64,000 nucleotides of DNA, taken from the NCBI RefSeq assembly GCF_008389435.1, contig NZ_VUYS01000005.1, positions 62,001 to 126,000 of the forward strand. The letters run 5' to 3'. Below, piece by piece: positions 30,384-40,124 of the stretch. This stretch comes from Candidatus Nitrosocosmicus agrestis. Lineage in GTDB: Archaea; Thermoproteota; Nitrososphaeria; Nitrososphaerales; Nitrososphaeraceae. Position numbers and translations under genes: made by a program. Below the pieces are notes generated by a model. The model was not told the origin of the DNA. It ran no database searches and saw only the letters and a list, made by a program, of their open reading frames with translations. Position 1 is the first letter of the stretch, and every line of letters starts with the position of its first letter.

Positions 30384-30971
30384 ATGCTCAAAGATATATA
30401 CAGTAATCTCCCTCATTGCATAAGTATGGTATATATTTTTGTAAGTTTTTTGATTCTGGTTGGAATATTGCTATACCTTAATAATAGCGTATTTGGTTTA
30501 GAGTGGAAAACATTCTCTAATGCTTATGTATACTTGGAACTACCTTCTGCGTGGAATATAACTGAAACTTCAAATAATCTTATTGATTCGTATGGTGCAG
30601 ACATTCGGATCGTAAATCCAACGAACAAAGATAATGCATTTAGCATTAAATACAGTAACTTTATTACCGCCAAAGAAATATCTCAATCGAACTTAGAGTC
30701 TGCGAGTTACAGCAAGTTGAGCAATACAGAAAAACATTACAATATTACATTACTTGAAGGCCCTGATTTATTTACCTATACCATTAGTGGTTATCCTACA
30801 TCCTCGACAATATTAGAGTATCAGGATCAAAAAAGAATATATCAAGAATTCATCGTGGATAGAAAAGATAAGGCAACAATATTGAAATATAGTAATACTC
30901 CCGAATTATTTGATTCCACAGAAAGTCAAAAGACACTACACAGAATGATTGATTCAATAAGACTTCTATAG
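30384..30971 (+). CDS. Extracytoplasmic PsbP/Mog1-like protein
   Basis: The 195 aa protein has an N-terminal TM anchor (VYIFVSFLILVGILLYLN), then a soluble domain with WKTFSNAYVYLELPSAWNIT, ADIRIVNPTNKDNAFSIKY and a C-terminal helix DSTESQKTLHRMIDSIRLL. The fold pattern is that of PsbP-like proteins common outside the membrane of ammonia-oxidising archaea. Role unknown. ATG 30384 fits the anchor. Confidence 0.6.
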   Translation: MLKDIYSNLPHCISMVYIFVSFLILVGILLYLNNSVFGLEWKTFSNAYVYLELPSAWNITETSNNLIDSYGADIRIVNPTNKDNAFSIKYSNFITAKEISQSNLESASYSKLSNTEKHYNITLLEGPDLFTYTISGYPTSSTILEYQDQKRIYQEFIVDRKDKATILKYSNTPELFDSTESQKTLHRMIDSIRLL

Positions 30972-32509
30972 ATCCTACATGGAATGGCTTTATATCAACA
31001 ATTAATGCCTCAGTATTTCAAATCGCTTTAATTTGCCATATGTCATATAGTTTTGGTTATCTTACATATTACAGTCCAAAATTCTTTTTTCTGACTTAAA
31101 AATTGCGTCTTATTGTTTATTTGGTAACGGTCTTTCTTACTTGTATCTATGCTCACTTCATTTCTATTTCTTCTTGTATTGAATGACAATCCATCATCAT
31201 TCGTAATGTGATTTGATGTTTCGATGATACGTTGGGGGGAAGTTTATCTTGTCTAATTTTGAGAAATTTGGGTTCTCTCATGGTCTTATCATTGGTCTAA
31301 TCATTAAATTTTCCTTCGACTTCTCTCATTGGTCTTATCTATGATTTTTTCCCCGTTTAGATATGGTACATTTCCTATAGGATAAATTACAACTTTTATC
31401 TTTTTCAATTCACTATACACGCAATGAAGTTTCAAGATCAAAATCACTTCCAGTACATATCCTATGAATCTTAATTAATTATAATATTCTAGAGTTATAC
31501 CATTGCTTATATGCTGAGTGGTGGTGATCTTATTTTAGATGCTAAATTGTTGCAGCAAGTAAAAGAGATTCGAAATATTTTTCTCTATCGCCCTCGCCTC
31601 TAGGAAATCCTCTTGTAACTCAATCTTGAATATTGACAGTTTTTATTTTAAGCATTAATAGAATGCATTCCTGAATGATATTTGTATTTCTTAGGTTTTG
31701 CAATTACACCTTCAAGGATCATTTTTTATAAGATCGAAAATATCTAATCCATATTCTTCAACAAAATCTGAAAATATTCTTTTCTCATTTTATTTTTCTT
31801 TTTTTTTGGTTAATCGATATTTTTCTTCTTTCTACATATATCAATTCTTTCAGATTTTAGTTATCAATATACAAATTGTCTAATATATATTACAATGCAG
31901 AGTGAAGAATAGGCACTATTTTGATATTTCTTTTATAGTTATTATTTATACTTCCTGATTATCTTGAAAATTTGGAACTCCATTCTTGTCCAAAATCACT
32001 ATTTCCCAGTATAAAATTACTGGTCTTTAAACATTCTTCATTTAAGACACTTGCGAGGATGTACAAGCACTTATATTTTATAAAAAAGGGCTAATAACCG
32101 TAAAAATATGGGTATCTTGATATTGGCAATAATATGTATCGTGTTACGATAAGATATCACATTAAGATTTGTATTTTTTATAATCCCTTAATTATATGAT
32201 CAAAAGGTGGATATGCAAAAAAAGATAAATTATTATCGTAAATTCATTGTAATTAATTCATGGTAGAAGCTATTAGACTACTCAAATAGTATTTACTTTC
32301 ACCAGTAATTATCCACAGTCTATAAAGATTTGACTATTAACAATTTTATCTACAAATATTACAAGATCCTCTTGGAGCAATTACGCATAAAATATTTAAT
32401 TAACTGGTGATTCTAATTTTGGTAAATAACATAGTAAAGCAATTATCTATAATTGACCTTTTTTCATTATATTTACGATGTATTTATAATATGTTTATTA
32501 AATAATATC
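30972..32509. other. Long unrecognised stretch with one possible remnant
   Basis: About 1.5 kb without a supported gene. On the minus strand 31304-31447 (GTG start) reads HCVYSELKKIKVVIYPIGNV, then PYLNGEKIIDKTNERSRRK, which could be a small gene or remnant. The sequence near 31277-31343 repeats CTCATTGGTCTTATC-like units. The rest is AT-rich. Confidence 0.35.
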
Positions 32510-33106
32510 ATGAGTAACACTACTAATTGGGTTGATGTAATAAAGAAAGAGGCCCGAGGGCTAAGTGATTTTGACCTCGGGGAAGTTCAAGAAGTTTCCA
32601 ATGGCTTAATATTAACTCAGAAAGGAATTGTGAATAAAGAAATCTATAGTTTTCCAATTAGTATAGTTGAAAGTTTTGATGGAAATGTATTGAGACTAAA
32701 GGTTTCCGAAGAAGATGCTATAAACAAATTTAAAAAATTTACTGAAAAGGATTCTACCATATTAGAATCTAGTACTAGTGAATCTAAACGTGATTTTACT
32801 TTAGAATCTGAAGCCTCTAAAATTGATGCGGTAGTTGATAAATCCGTGGATGACTCTCTAAAAGAAGCTTTAACCACTCCAACTTCCGAGGAACTAGGAC
32901 TCGAAAACAAGGTTGAAAAAGAACTTACTGCATTGGTTGACGAAACTACAAACTCTAGTAATACCTATTCAACAAATGAAACAAGAGAAATAGAGCGAAT
33001 AGAATCAGAGCAAGGTCAAGATATGTTGTTTAAAGATGAAAATTCAATTAAATCCAACATATCCGAAAAAAATCCTTTAAAAAAGGAAGAAGCCGGTATA
33101 TCGTAA
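32510..33106 (+). CDS. PRC-barrel-like protein with acidic tail
   Basis: From ATG 32510 (198 aa) the first 75 residues form a small beta domain (DFDLGEVQEVSNGLILTQ, KEIYSFPISIVESFDGNVLR, LKVSEEDA), similar to PRC-barrel/DUF2171 proteins in this group. The remaining 120 residues are acidic, Ser/Glu/Thr-rich and probably disordered. A longer start at 32453 adds an unlikely hydrophobic N-terminus, and a TATA-like run precedes 32510. Cytoplasmic; role unknown. Confidence 0.7.
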   Translation: MSNTTNWVDVIKKEARGLSDFDLGEVQEVSNGLILTQKGIVNKEIYSFPISIVESFDGNVLRLKVSEEDAINKFKKFTEKDSTILESSTSESKRDFTLESEASKIDAVVDKSVDDSLKEALTTPTSEELGLENKVEKELTALVDETTNSSNTYSTNETREIERIESEQGQDMLFKDENSIKSNISEKNPLKKEEAGIS

Positions 33107-33802
33107 AAATGCAGTCCGCAAATAAATTGCTACGGTTCTAAGCCAATACTTATTTCAACAATAGGGATCACAATTTTTTCATACACTATACCTTAAAATG
33201 GTTGAATAATTAGGCAAACAAGAACTTATCACAATGCATATACCATTTTTATTCTTTATAACTTAATCTTGCAATAATAGTACAAATTCCTAACCTCGTA
33301 GATACAAGCAACTGAGAATCAGAGGGAGAGTGAACTTGTTGATTGCAACAAAGTTATTGCCTCATACAATCCATTATTATTTAGTTCAATAAAATGATGA
33401 GAGATTTTTTTGTGTTGTGAAATGGGAATGATTAATAATGGAAAAAGTGAATTCCAATCAATGAAGTTTAGAATTATTAGTACTATGTTTTTGTTCCTGT
33501 GATTTAGATTCTTTTGGTACCTGATAAAATCTTTGGCTATGAATTGGAATATCTGTTGCTCCCTCATTTGATTTAGTAGGAAATAACCTTTGCACTTAAT
33601 CTAGGTATACTATCTGCATAATTTAGGATTATGTTAGCTCTTGTACGGGTGTATATCTTAAATTGTATTCAGAATTCCACAAGCAAATAAAATGTATCAA
33701 TATCTGCTTGATTTTGTGCCGGATTTTAACATTGAAAATGAACCTTACCTATGGGATGGTAAATATTAAAGATTATAAAAAAGATTTGAGTATTTTAGAC
33801 TG
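33107..33802. other. Intergenic with a short coding remnant
   Basis: No full gene. The plus-strand frame 33662-33769 (no start) reads IVFRIPQANKMYQYLLDFVP, then DFNIENEPYLWDGKY, and stops at TAA; the frame before it (MLALVRVYILN) may be its shifted N-terminus. A probable gene scrap of unknown family. Confidence 0.35.
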
Positions 33803-34390
33803 CTAGTATAATCTTTCTGTATGAGATTTTTGCATTAAATCATTGGGTGCAGTGATACCATAAATCACAGGTGATTTACCAAAATGATAGTCTACACTTT
33901 CAGGATCAATTGTTATTTTAAACACGCTATTATTATTGGATTTTTGGATTATCGTAGGGACTTGTAGGGCGGGACCGTCGCGCAAACTTATAGTAGAAGT
34001 TCCATTGTATATAGTTGAGCCATTTTGTTCATTTTGAGAACTGCTCGTAACTACAAAATCTGTAAGAGTATGTGTATGCCTGCTTAATCCATTTGGTTTA
34101 ATCATTTCAATCGCTGCAACAAACCTTCCATCCGTTTGATTATCTTGAGTACTATTTGTAATAACGCCCGAGTCAGTAAGATTTGTCAAACTTGATCTCC
34201 ACGTACCAGACAATAGCCAATCTACATTTCCAGTATCATTTGTTGTAACTCCAATCAACGGTCCAAATACAAAAGTTCTGTCTAGAAAAGTTGATGGTAT
34301 GGCATTCACAGAATTTGAAATATATCCTATTGATGCAATAGTGATAAATAAAACAGCAATTACAGATAGTTTGAATTCATAATTATGCAT
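33803..34390 (-). CDS. Secreted protein of a Nitrososphaerales family
   Basis: From ATG 34390 the 195 aa protein has a clean signal peptide (FKLSVIAVLFITIASIGYIS), then VDWLLSGTWRSSLTN, RFVAAIEMIKPNGLSRHTHT, FVVTSS, and LRDGPALQVPTIIQ, with DYHFGKSPVIYGI near the end. I recall this WlLsG.Wr...F.A.~.M..~dG...H.H order from many secreted proteins of soil ammonia-oxidising archaea; no function is known. A longer frame to 34450 adds 20 unlikely residues. Many N-x-S/T sites. Confidence 0.7.
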   Translation of the reverse strand: MHNYEFKLSVIAVLFITIASIGYISNSVNAIPSTFLDRTFVFGPLIGVTTNDTGNVDWLLSGTWRSSLTNLTDSGVITNSTQDNQTDGRFVAAIEMIKPNGLSRHTHTLTDFVVTSSSQNEQNGSTIYNGTSTISLRDGPALQVPTIIQKSNNNSVFKITIDPESVDYHFGKSPVIYGITAPNDLMQKSHTERLY

Positions 34391-35024
34391 TGATAATATT
34401 ATTGCTGAAACCCTAAATAATACTAATGTATTTGAAGCAAACAAATGCAAACAATTGCAATTAAGACTTTTACTTTTACTAATTGATTTCCATAGGTTTA
34501 ATTACAATGCAGTTTGACTCTTCTAACTAATAATTCATTGAAAGTAGAATAAACGTAGATGCAAAGTAGTCAATAGAATATCACTCTATGTTTTAAATTC
34601 GATCTTAGTTATAAACAAAATTCTAAATTATTATTTTTCTTACTAGAATCTACTAATCAAATTTTTACTTATTTATTCTTCAGACTGAAGAAAAATGATC
34701 GTTAGATTATTCTATATCGAAATAGTACAGGGCCGAAAACTATCTGTTCTATATACATAAAACATGGCGAGTAAGCCATGAATAGAAAATATGAAAATGA
34801 CTACAACCTGATTATCTTTTGTCTTCGAATACTGCTTGTTTGAAGAGTTTTTATCATTTATAATATTCCCCCTTTAACTTTATTAGTTGCCTTAGAATTA
34901 CTGATGACAAATTAAAATATACAAAGCTAGTTAGAATGATAGAATGTTTATAGAATATAAAAAAATCTATATAAAATAATTACCTTACAATCTAGTTATA
35001 TATTATTACATTCATTTTATATCA
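34391..35024. other. Intergenic between divergent genes
   Basis: Contains a small hairpin CATGGC (34763-34768) / GCCATG (34775-34780). No coding frame was seen. Confidence 0.45.
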
Positions 35025-35648
35025 ATGAATACAAAATCATTTTTTATATCTTCCATAATCGCTATCCTGCTGTTAGGATTGCTTGGAACTGGATCGTTGT
35101 CTACAATATCTCAAACTTTTGCACAAGCTAACGATACAAGCACTGACAGTAATGACAGTAATGACAGTAATGACAGTAATGACAGTAATGACAGTAATGA
35201 CAGTAATGACAGTAATGACATCCCCAATGTAGATTACAGCACGGTACTTTCAGGAGATCAAGAAGTTCCACCAGTAGACACTGAGGCTACTGGAATCGCA
35301 GATTTTAGTCCATCAAATGACGGAAATGGTATCGATTATACTATCACTGCATCCGATATTGAAGGAGCAACAGCAGGACACATTCACTTTGGGATTGAAG
35401 GACAGAATGGGCCCATAGTAGTTACTCTATTTGACTTTGATTCGCCCCAAGACGAAGTTTCTGAGAGTGGAACAATTACTTCTGATGACCTATCTGGTAC
35501 TTTAGAAGGAATGCAGATTTCTGATTTGGTCGATGCTTTTAATGACGGAAATGCGTACGCTAATATCCATACCCAACAGAACCCTAATGGAGAGATACGT
35601 GGGCAAATAATTAGCGAACAATTACAAGAGGATACCGAAGAACAATAA
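35025..35648 (+). CDS. Secreted CHRD-domain protein with Ser-Asn-Asp linker
   Basis: The 207 aa protein has a signal peptide (IIAILLLGLLGTGSLSTISQ ending FAQA), a linker of eight Ser-Asn-Asp units (residues 42-65), then a CHRD domain: VLSGDQEVPPVDTEATGIAD, ITASDIEGATAGHIHFGIEG, GPIVVTLFDF, and the final AYANIHTQQNPNGEIRGQI. CHRD domains bind metal in some bacterial proteins, and are frequent in archaea exposed to soil; the role is unknown. The linker comes from a nine-base tandem repeat that can change length. A second CHRD gene lies at 53903. Confidence 0.92.
   Translation: MNTKSFFISSIIAILLLGLLGTGSLSTISQTFAQANDTSTDSNDSNDSNDSNDSNDSNDSNDSNDIPNVDYSTVLSGDQEVPPVDTEATGIADFSPSNDGNGIDYTITASDIEGATAGHIHFGIEGQNGPIVVTLFDFDSPQDEVSESGTITSDDLSGTLEGMQISDLVDAFNDGNAYANIHTQQNPNGEIRGQIISEQLQEDTEEQ
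35145..35216 (+). repeat. Nine-base coding tandem repeat, eight perfect copies
   Basis: GACAGTAAT is repeated eight times without a mismatch inside the CHRD gene, giving Asp-Ser-Asn units. The lack of silent differences points to recent expansion, and slippage keeps frame. Confidence 0.97.
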
Positions 35649-36173
35649 CCTTATTTTTTGTTTTGGATTATAACATAGCACTTAATTTGTACAAGTCACT
35701 CTTCTGATATCGTATAGTATGTCGTAGACAACACTAGTCTGCACACTATAATAGAAATTGAAATAACATACTTACCCAGATTTATTAGCAAAATCATTTG
35801 CCATCTTGATAAAATTTTGTCAGTGACTTTTTAGTGTGTGTTCAAATACGCCCGGATAGAGCGATAAAGAATGATGTGATAATTTTATGAAAAATAATGA
35901 AATAAACATTTTGTTGTGGCGGAACAGGTGTATATATTGATCATAATTTCATTGTATCTTGTCGGATTTTAATTAGTAATGAATCCTAAGTAACTACAAT
36001 ACAATTATCAATTAATTCTTTTAAGACTATTATAATAAATTAATTGAGGAGAAATATAACAAATCTCTGACAAAATTTGATAGGTAAGACGAAGAGATTT
36101 ATGATAAATATAATAGTAATAGTATTTTGGATGACAACATTAAATAGAATATAGGAATGTCCTTAATATAGAA
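35649..36173. other. Intergenic
   Basis: No coding frame or strong structure was seen. Confidence 0.45.
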
Positions 36174-36491
36174 GTGGATCGGGTATTCACTAACAAAAAA
36201 GCTGATTCGATTTATCTGAAGGTATCTATTACAGAGCCAATATTGTTAGCGTGTATAGATGGAGCATCTCTACCAGAGATCCATATAAGAGTGTACAAGA
36301 CAGTTGCAATTACTGAACGTATTATAAGAAATTATCTTTTCCATCTAATAAATAGTCTTTTAGTTTCATACAAAGGAGTCATGAAAATGTATTTTGTAAC
36401 ACCAAGAGGTTTGGATATGTTAGAAATAATATATTTCCAACGCAAACGAGGAATAGCAAATTATACTGATCTTGCTCTCAAAATAGAATAA
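36174..36491 (+). CDS. Winged-helix-like regulator
   Basis: The 105 aa protein (GTG start) fits the archaeal single winged-helix family: a first helix region (EPILLACIDGASLPEIHIRV), ITERIIRNYLFHLINSLLVS as recognition helix, the wing MYFVTPRGLDMLEII, and a charged tail. It is probably a DNA-binding transcription factor. Standing alone, its target is not evident. Confidence 0.7.
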   Translation: MDRVFTNKKADSIYLKVSITEPILLACIDGASLPEIHIRVYKTVAITERIIRNYLFHLINSLLVSYKGVMKMYFVTPRGLDMLEIIYFQRKRGIANYTDLALKIE

Positions 36492-36648
36492 CTTCTCAAA
36501 TCTACGCCCATCGAAAAGAAAATCACTATAACCATAATTTCGCTATAATATGAATGAAGACGATTGAGATAAAATAATTAAATTTCTTTATCTTTGTTCT
36601 TAGTAATACAACCCCTTCTGGCATTGTCGTCAAATCGGATGATTTCTT

Positions 36649-36816
36649 TTAATGCGGTATGTACTCTGAAAACGCTTTATGAGAGCTTGAGCAGTAAGGA
36701 CAATATTTTCTCCTTGTATTTAATTTCTGGACAGTATATTTCCCTCTTTTCAAATGGACAGTAAAGAAAAATGATTTTGGATGTGGAGGGTCTAGATTTG
36801 CTTTTGATTTGTCCGA
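36649..36816 (-). other. In-frame open extension with CPYC pair, downstream of the membrane gene's TAG
   Basis: Right after the TAG (36817-36819) of the membrane gene the same frame is open for 55 codons (SDKSKANLDPPHPKSFFFTV, then KYCPYCSSSHKAFSEYIPH) to TAA 36649-36651. It has no start codon. It could be a severed zinc-binding tail, a read-through extension, or chance. Confidence 0.35.
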
Positions 36817-37170
36817 CTATTTTCCAAAATAGGTTTTAACATTAGACTGGAATAGATAGTAAATTACTATACCATTGATAATTATGAGAAATAATGAACC
36901 GACATGTCCAATAACAATAGAGCCTAAACCTACTATAATTGCTATGCCACATAATATCAAGGTAATAAGCCATGCCAAACTTGATCCGCTCCATAGTCCA
37001 TATGCCACAGCAAAATATGCTAGTCCTATTATAAAGAAAATTCCAGCAAGAATTATGCCTAATATTGGTAGCAAAGCTAAAACTGTCAGTCCACTTAAAA
37101 AGGAGCTTACACCTGCAATAGCTAGAAGTACAGCAATTATTGTAACACCAAAAGGTCTATATCTTTGCAT
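36817..37170 (-). CDS. Small four-TM membrane protein
   Basis: The 117 aa protein has four hydrophobic segments (VTIIAVLLAIAGVSSFLSGL, LPILGIILAGIFFIIGLAYF, LAWLITLILCGIAIIVGLGS, LFLIIINGIVIYYLF) and short loops; the N-terminal RPFGVTIIAV and GLWSG...AW resemble the DUF2127-type membrane family. Function unknown. The frame continues open after the stop (separate entry). Confidence 0.75.
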   Translation of the reverse strand: MQRYRPFGVTIIAVLLAIAGVSSFLSGLTVLALLPILGIILAGIFFIIGLAYFAVAYGLWSGSSLAWLITLILCGIAIIVGLGSIVIGHVGSLFLIIINGIVIYYLFQSNVKTYFGK

Positions 37171-37621
37171 TCACTATATGGTTACTTGCTTTTACCTTTT
37201 AAACTTGAACTTTGAATACAGTCTGTTCTATAAAAATATAGTCAAAGAAAAAATCTATTATGGTGCTTTTAATGTAATGGTAACAACTACGACGTTTCCA
37301 GTTACACTTAACCCTTTTTACAAAATATCCAAGGTGATAGCAATATATTGGACCAAAGCCGACATTGAAATATTTACGAAATTGGTATTGGTCACATAAA
37401 TTATAAACATTCCTATTACGGTATTTAGTAAATAGTAAAGAAAAATTCGATTTGCAAATAATAATTATTTTATATCGTATAAGTAATCTGGCATTCAAAA
37501 CTGCCTGTTATTTGCTTTATATATTAAAAAATTAAGATTTACAAAATATGATTGAAAAACTTATTTCCTGATCGTAGGAATATTGGAAGAATTTAAATAA
37601 TTAATTATATCTTTGGAGTAC
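37171..37621. other. Intergenic with a possible remnant
   Basis: One minus-strand frame reads VTNTNFVNISMSALVQYIAI, a stop, then KGLSVTGNVVVVTITLKAP; this could be a dead secreted protein but is too short to call. A 99-codon minus-strand frame at 37199-37498 is judged spurious. Confidence 0.3.
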
Positions 37622-37861
37622 ATGGGCAAACAGGACAAACAAGAAAAATATGGTGACTATTTTCTTAAGTATCAATATGATAATGCACTAGTAATTGGTG
37701 ATAATAAACTGAAAGAAAATATTGAAATATTGATCGGAAAAAGGGGCATATATTGTAAGTATCACGATACACGTAGATCTGACCAAAAATGCGAGCATAT
37801 CAAGTTTGCCTTGATGGCTAAAGAACTATCTAAATTGATAAGACCAGAGAAGTTAAGATGA
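37622..37861 (+). CDS. SWIM-like zinc mini-protein, paralogue B
   Basis: From ATG 37622 (79 aa) the protein matches paralogue A: DYFLKYQYDNALVIGDNKLK, ENIEILIGKRGIYCKYHDT, KCEHIKFALMAKELSKL. The zinc ligands keep the spacing C-x2-H-x8-C-x-H. A TTG at 37613 would add three residues. It stands apart from paralogue A by 8 kb and on the other strand, so the duplication is not tandem. No linked partner is conserved between the two sites. Confidence 0.75.
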   Translation: MGKQDKQEKYGDYFLKYQYDNALVIGDNKLKENIEILIGKRGIYCKYHDTRRSDQKCEHIKFALMAKELSKLIRPEKLR

Positions 37862-38102
37862 ATTTATTGTCAATGATCTCAATGTCCCTATTGGATTAAG
37901 TGTGTAAATATAAAAACTTTTGAAAAGTGCTAAATGTGTAAATTTGAGTCTTCTATTATCCAAAAAGACTTTGTGATATGACTCAAATTGCAATTTGACT
38001 ATTGAATATGCTTAATGACAATAGATTTTAGATATTTGGTTTTAATTAGATGAAGGTTGTATATTCTTTATTATTAGTATCATTAATAAGCATGGTTAAG
38101 GT

Positions 38103-38594
38103 TTAACAGCAAGAACTAATTTCAACCTCTGATTCGATTACTAAACCAAAATAGTTAGAAAATATGTCTTCACTATTTGTTACTTTAGTAACAGGATCAT
38201 ATACTTCATCCAATCTCTTTAGGCTTTCATCTATATTTACCAAAAATTAAAAATCCCTAGTTTCAATTATAGACATATTTCTCCGAATAATAGTTCTGAA
38301 GCGTTCAAGATCATTAGAAAATAGTGGTAGAAGCATTTCCAATAATCAATCAAATGCATTTGGTATGGGATTTATATATAATACTTTAGGTTACATAATA
38401 ACACAGATATTGTTATTGCTGATTTCCAATCACAATAAGTAGAATTTGTGGATGGTATAATCTATCAAGCAGAGATTTTTGTAATATGTTAGTATAAGGG
38501 AATCTGAGTGCTGAATCTTAATTAATATATCTACTCCAATTTCAAATGTTCGTTGACATGTATCTATGCTATCAATAGGATAGATATAGTCATT
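38103..38594 (-). pseudogene. Heavily decayed gene of unknown family
   Basis: Reading backwards: INDYIYPIDSIDTCQRTFEI, KIQHSDSLILTYYK, a frame change, WKSAITISVLLCN, a frame change, INPIPNAFD, TGA, LLEMLLPLFSNDLERFRTII, TRDF, TAA, FLVNIDESLKRLDEVYDPVT, IFSNYFGLVIESEVEISSCC, TAA 38103-38105. The pieces keep order and composition over 490 bases with at least two stops and two shifts. Similar in feel to the sensory input proteins of this group; not identified. Confidence 0.55.
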
Positions 38595-38830
38595 GATTTA
38601 GAATATTTCCAGTAAGATAGATACACTCATTATTATGGTACTACAGTCCATTGACTAGTAAAAAACCTTTCAGGATTCCAAACAAACGATCTCTTAATTA
38701 ACACCATATTATGTTACCCTTTTACTTCTTCTACTACTTGACATTCTTTTTTTTGAACCCATATCTTCAATTTGCCAACCTTAACTTGAGTACTTGTGTG
38801 AAAATGAATTATTTCTTCAGCATTTATTCA

Positions 38831-39856
38831 TCATTTTGTAACTGCCAGTGCCCATGGATGTTGCAAATAATTTTCCTTGGGCCATGGTATTTCTAGCCTC
38901 TCCCATGAGGATCCAGAATCTCTAGAATGATATATCCCCTGATTATTTAAACAAAAAAACTCGTCTTTAGCGTAAGGGTGAGATTCCACTAGAGAGATTA
39001 TGGTATCTTTTGATTTGGGTAAACCTTTTGTTATTAATTCCCAACTCTTATCTTTATCTGAGGTGCATCTATATAGAAATGATTCAGCTTCTTGTCTTGA
39101 ATGAGCTTTCCATGCATTACTTGCAGCAGATAAAATTTTGTTTTGTGGATCATTACTATTAATTGCAATACTTCCGAGATAAGTATGGAATCCTAATCCG
39201 TTTACTATTCTTTTCCAACTGCTTCCATAATTTTGACTTTCAAAGTATCCATCACCTGCAGCTGAATACAGTCTTCCTGGAATCATTTTGTGAGTCCTTA
39301 ATGTATGAGTATCATATGGTCCATCACTTACTCTATCAATCCATGTTTTACCACCATCAAGACTCTTGATTAATGCTCCAGCTTCAATAGCAGTATATAT
39401 GTATTTCTCATTATTTACATCGAGTTCAATCCAGCGAACGTGGTGTGTGTGAGGCCTAGGAGGAAATGACCATGTAGAAGAAGAAGGTAGTTTATTAAAT
39501 TCGTCGATCTTCTTCCAAGTATCGCCACCATCGGTTGAAGTAAAGATCAAACTAGGCTCTGTACCTACCATGAGTTTTCCAAATCCGCTTTCTGTTTTTT
39601 CTACTTTACTTACTGAAAGCGACATTATATTTGAACCAGATGTATTCAGAGAAGTTTTCTCCCAAGATTGACCATTATCGTCAGTTTTCCAAAGACCGTT
39701 ATCAAAAGTTCCGCAATAGGCTCTCTTAGTATTAAAAGAATCAAAGGTTACACTGGTTGGATTTAGATTATTTAGACATTGTTGAAAATTCCAACCATCT
39801 TTTGTAGAGCATAAAACTAACAGGGTAGTCTGCATTGAGGCTAATATAGTTGTCAA
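38831..39856 (-). CDS. BNR/Asp-box beta-propeller protein (sialidase/Ycf48-like)
   Basis: The 341 aa protein has at least five Asp-box repeats (S-x-D-x-G-x-x-W or close): KTDDNGQSW, TSTDGGDTW, KSLDGGKTW, ESQNYGSSW, HSRDSGSSW, each in the context G.f.S.DgG.sW. It is a seven-bladed-type propeller of the VPS10/sortilin and Ycf48-like class. No signal peptide is seen and sialidase catalytic residues cannot be picked out, so a binding or scaffold role is more likely than hydrolysis. It is complete and stands alone. Confidence 0.85.
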   Translation of the reverse strand: MTTILASMQTTLLVLCSTKDGWNFQQCLNNLNPTSVTFDSFNTKRAYCGTFDNGLWKTDDNGQSWEKTSLNTSGSNIMSLSVSKVEKTESGFGKLMVGTEPSLIFTSTDGGDTWKKIDEFNKLPSSSTWSFPPRPHTHHVRWIELDVNNEKYIYTAIEAGALIKSLDGGKTWIDRVSDGPYDTHTLRTHKMIPGRLYSAAGDGYFESQNYGSSWKRIVNGLGFHTYLGSIAINSNDPQNKILSAASNAWKAHSRQEAESFLYRCTSDKDKSWELITKGLPKSKDTIISLVESHPYAKDEFFCLNNQGIYHSRDSGSSWERLEIPWPKENYLQHPWALAVTK

Positions 39857-40124
39857 GTTTGTTTGTTACCACTCATATTCTCTTTATATTAATATTTAAA
39901 ATTAATTTGATTTACAATTTTGCAAACGCTTTCAAAATGGATATGTATGACCTATCTCTTAATTAATTAATGCCTATAAACAGAAATCATCAATATTTGA
40001 AATAACAAATAATTTTACTGTAGGTTTTAATACTGGTTTTGCTTGTTTCGAACTTTGTAACTGTTCTAATGAAGAATTTGTTTTTACTAGATCATAAAAC
40101 TGCATTTTTATTATTGTATATGTG

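Noticed and set aside
31698-31883. 61-codon plus-strand frame rich in Phe/Ser/Tyr
   Set aside because: Product of T-rich DNA, no coding signature.
33319-33567. 82-codon minus-strand frame
   Set aside because: Composition not convincing and no family; left out although length is borderline.
35145-35216. CRISPR array considered for the nine-base repeats
   Set aside because: Units are adjacent without spacers and are translated in frame as Ser-Asn-Asp.
37199-37498. 99-codon minus-strand frame
   Set aside because: Its translation is rich in Cys, Tyr and Arg typical of a wrong frame; a second minus frame over the same DNA looks better but contains stops.
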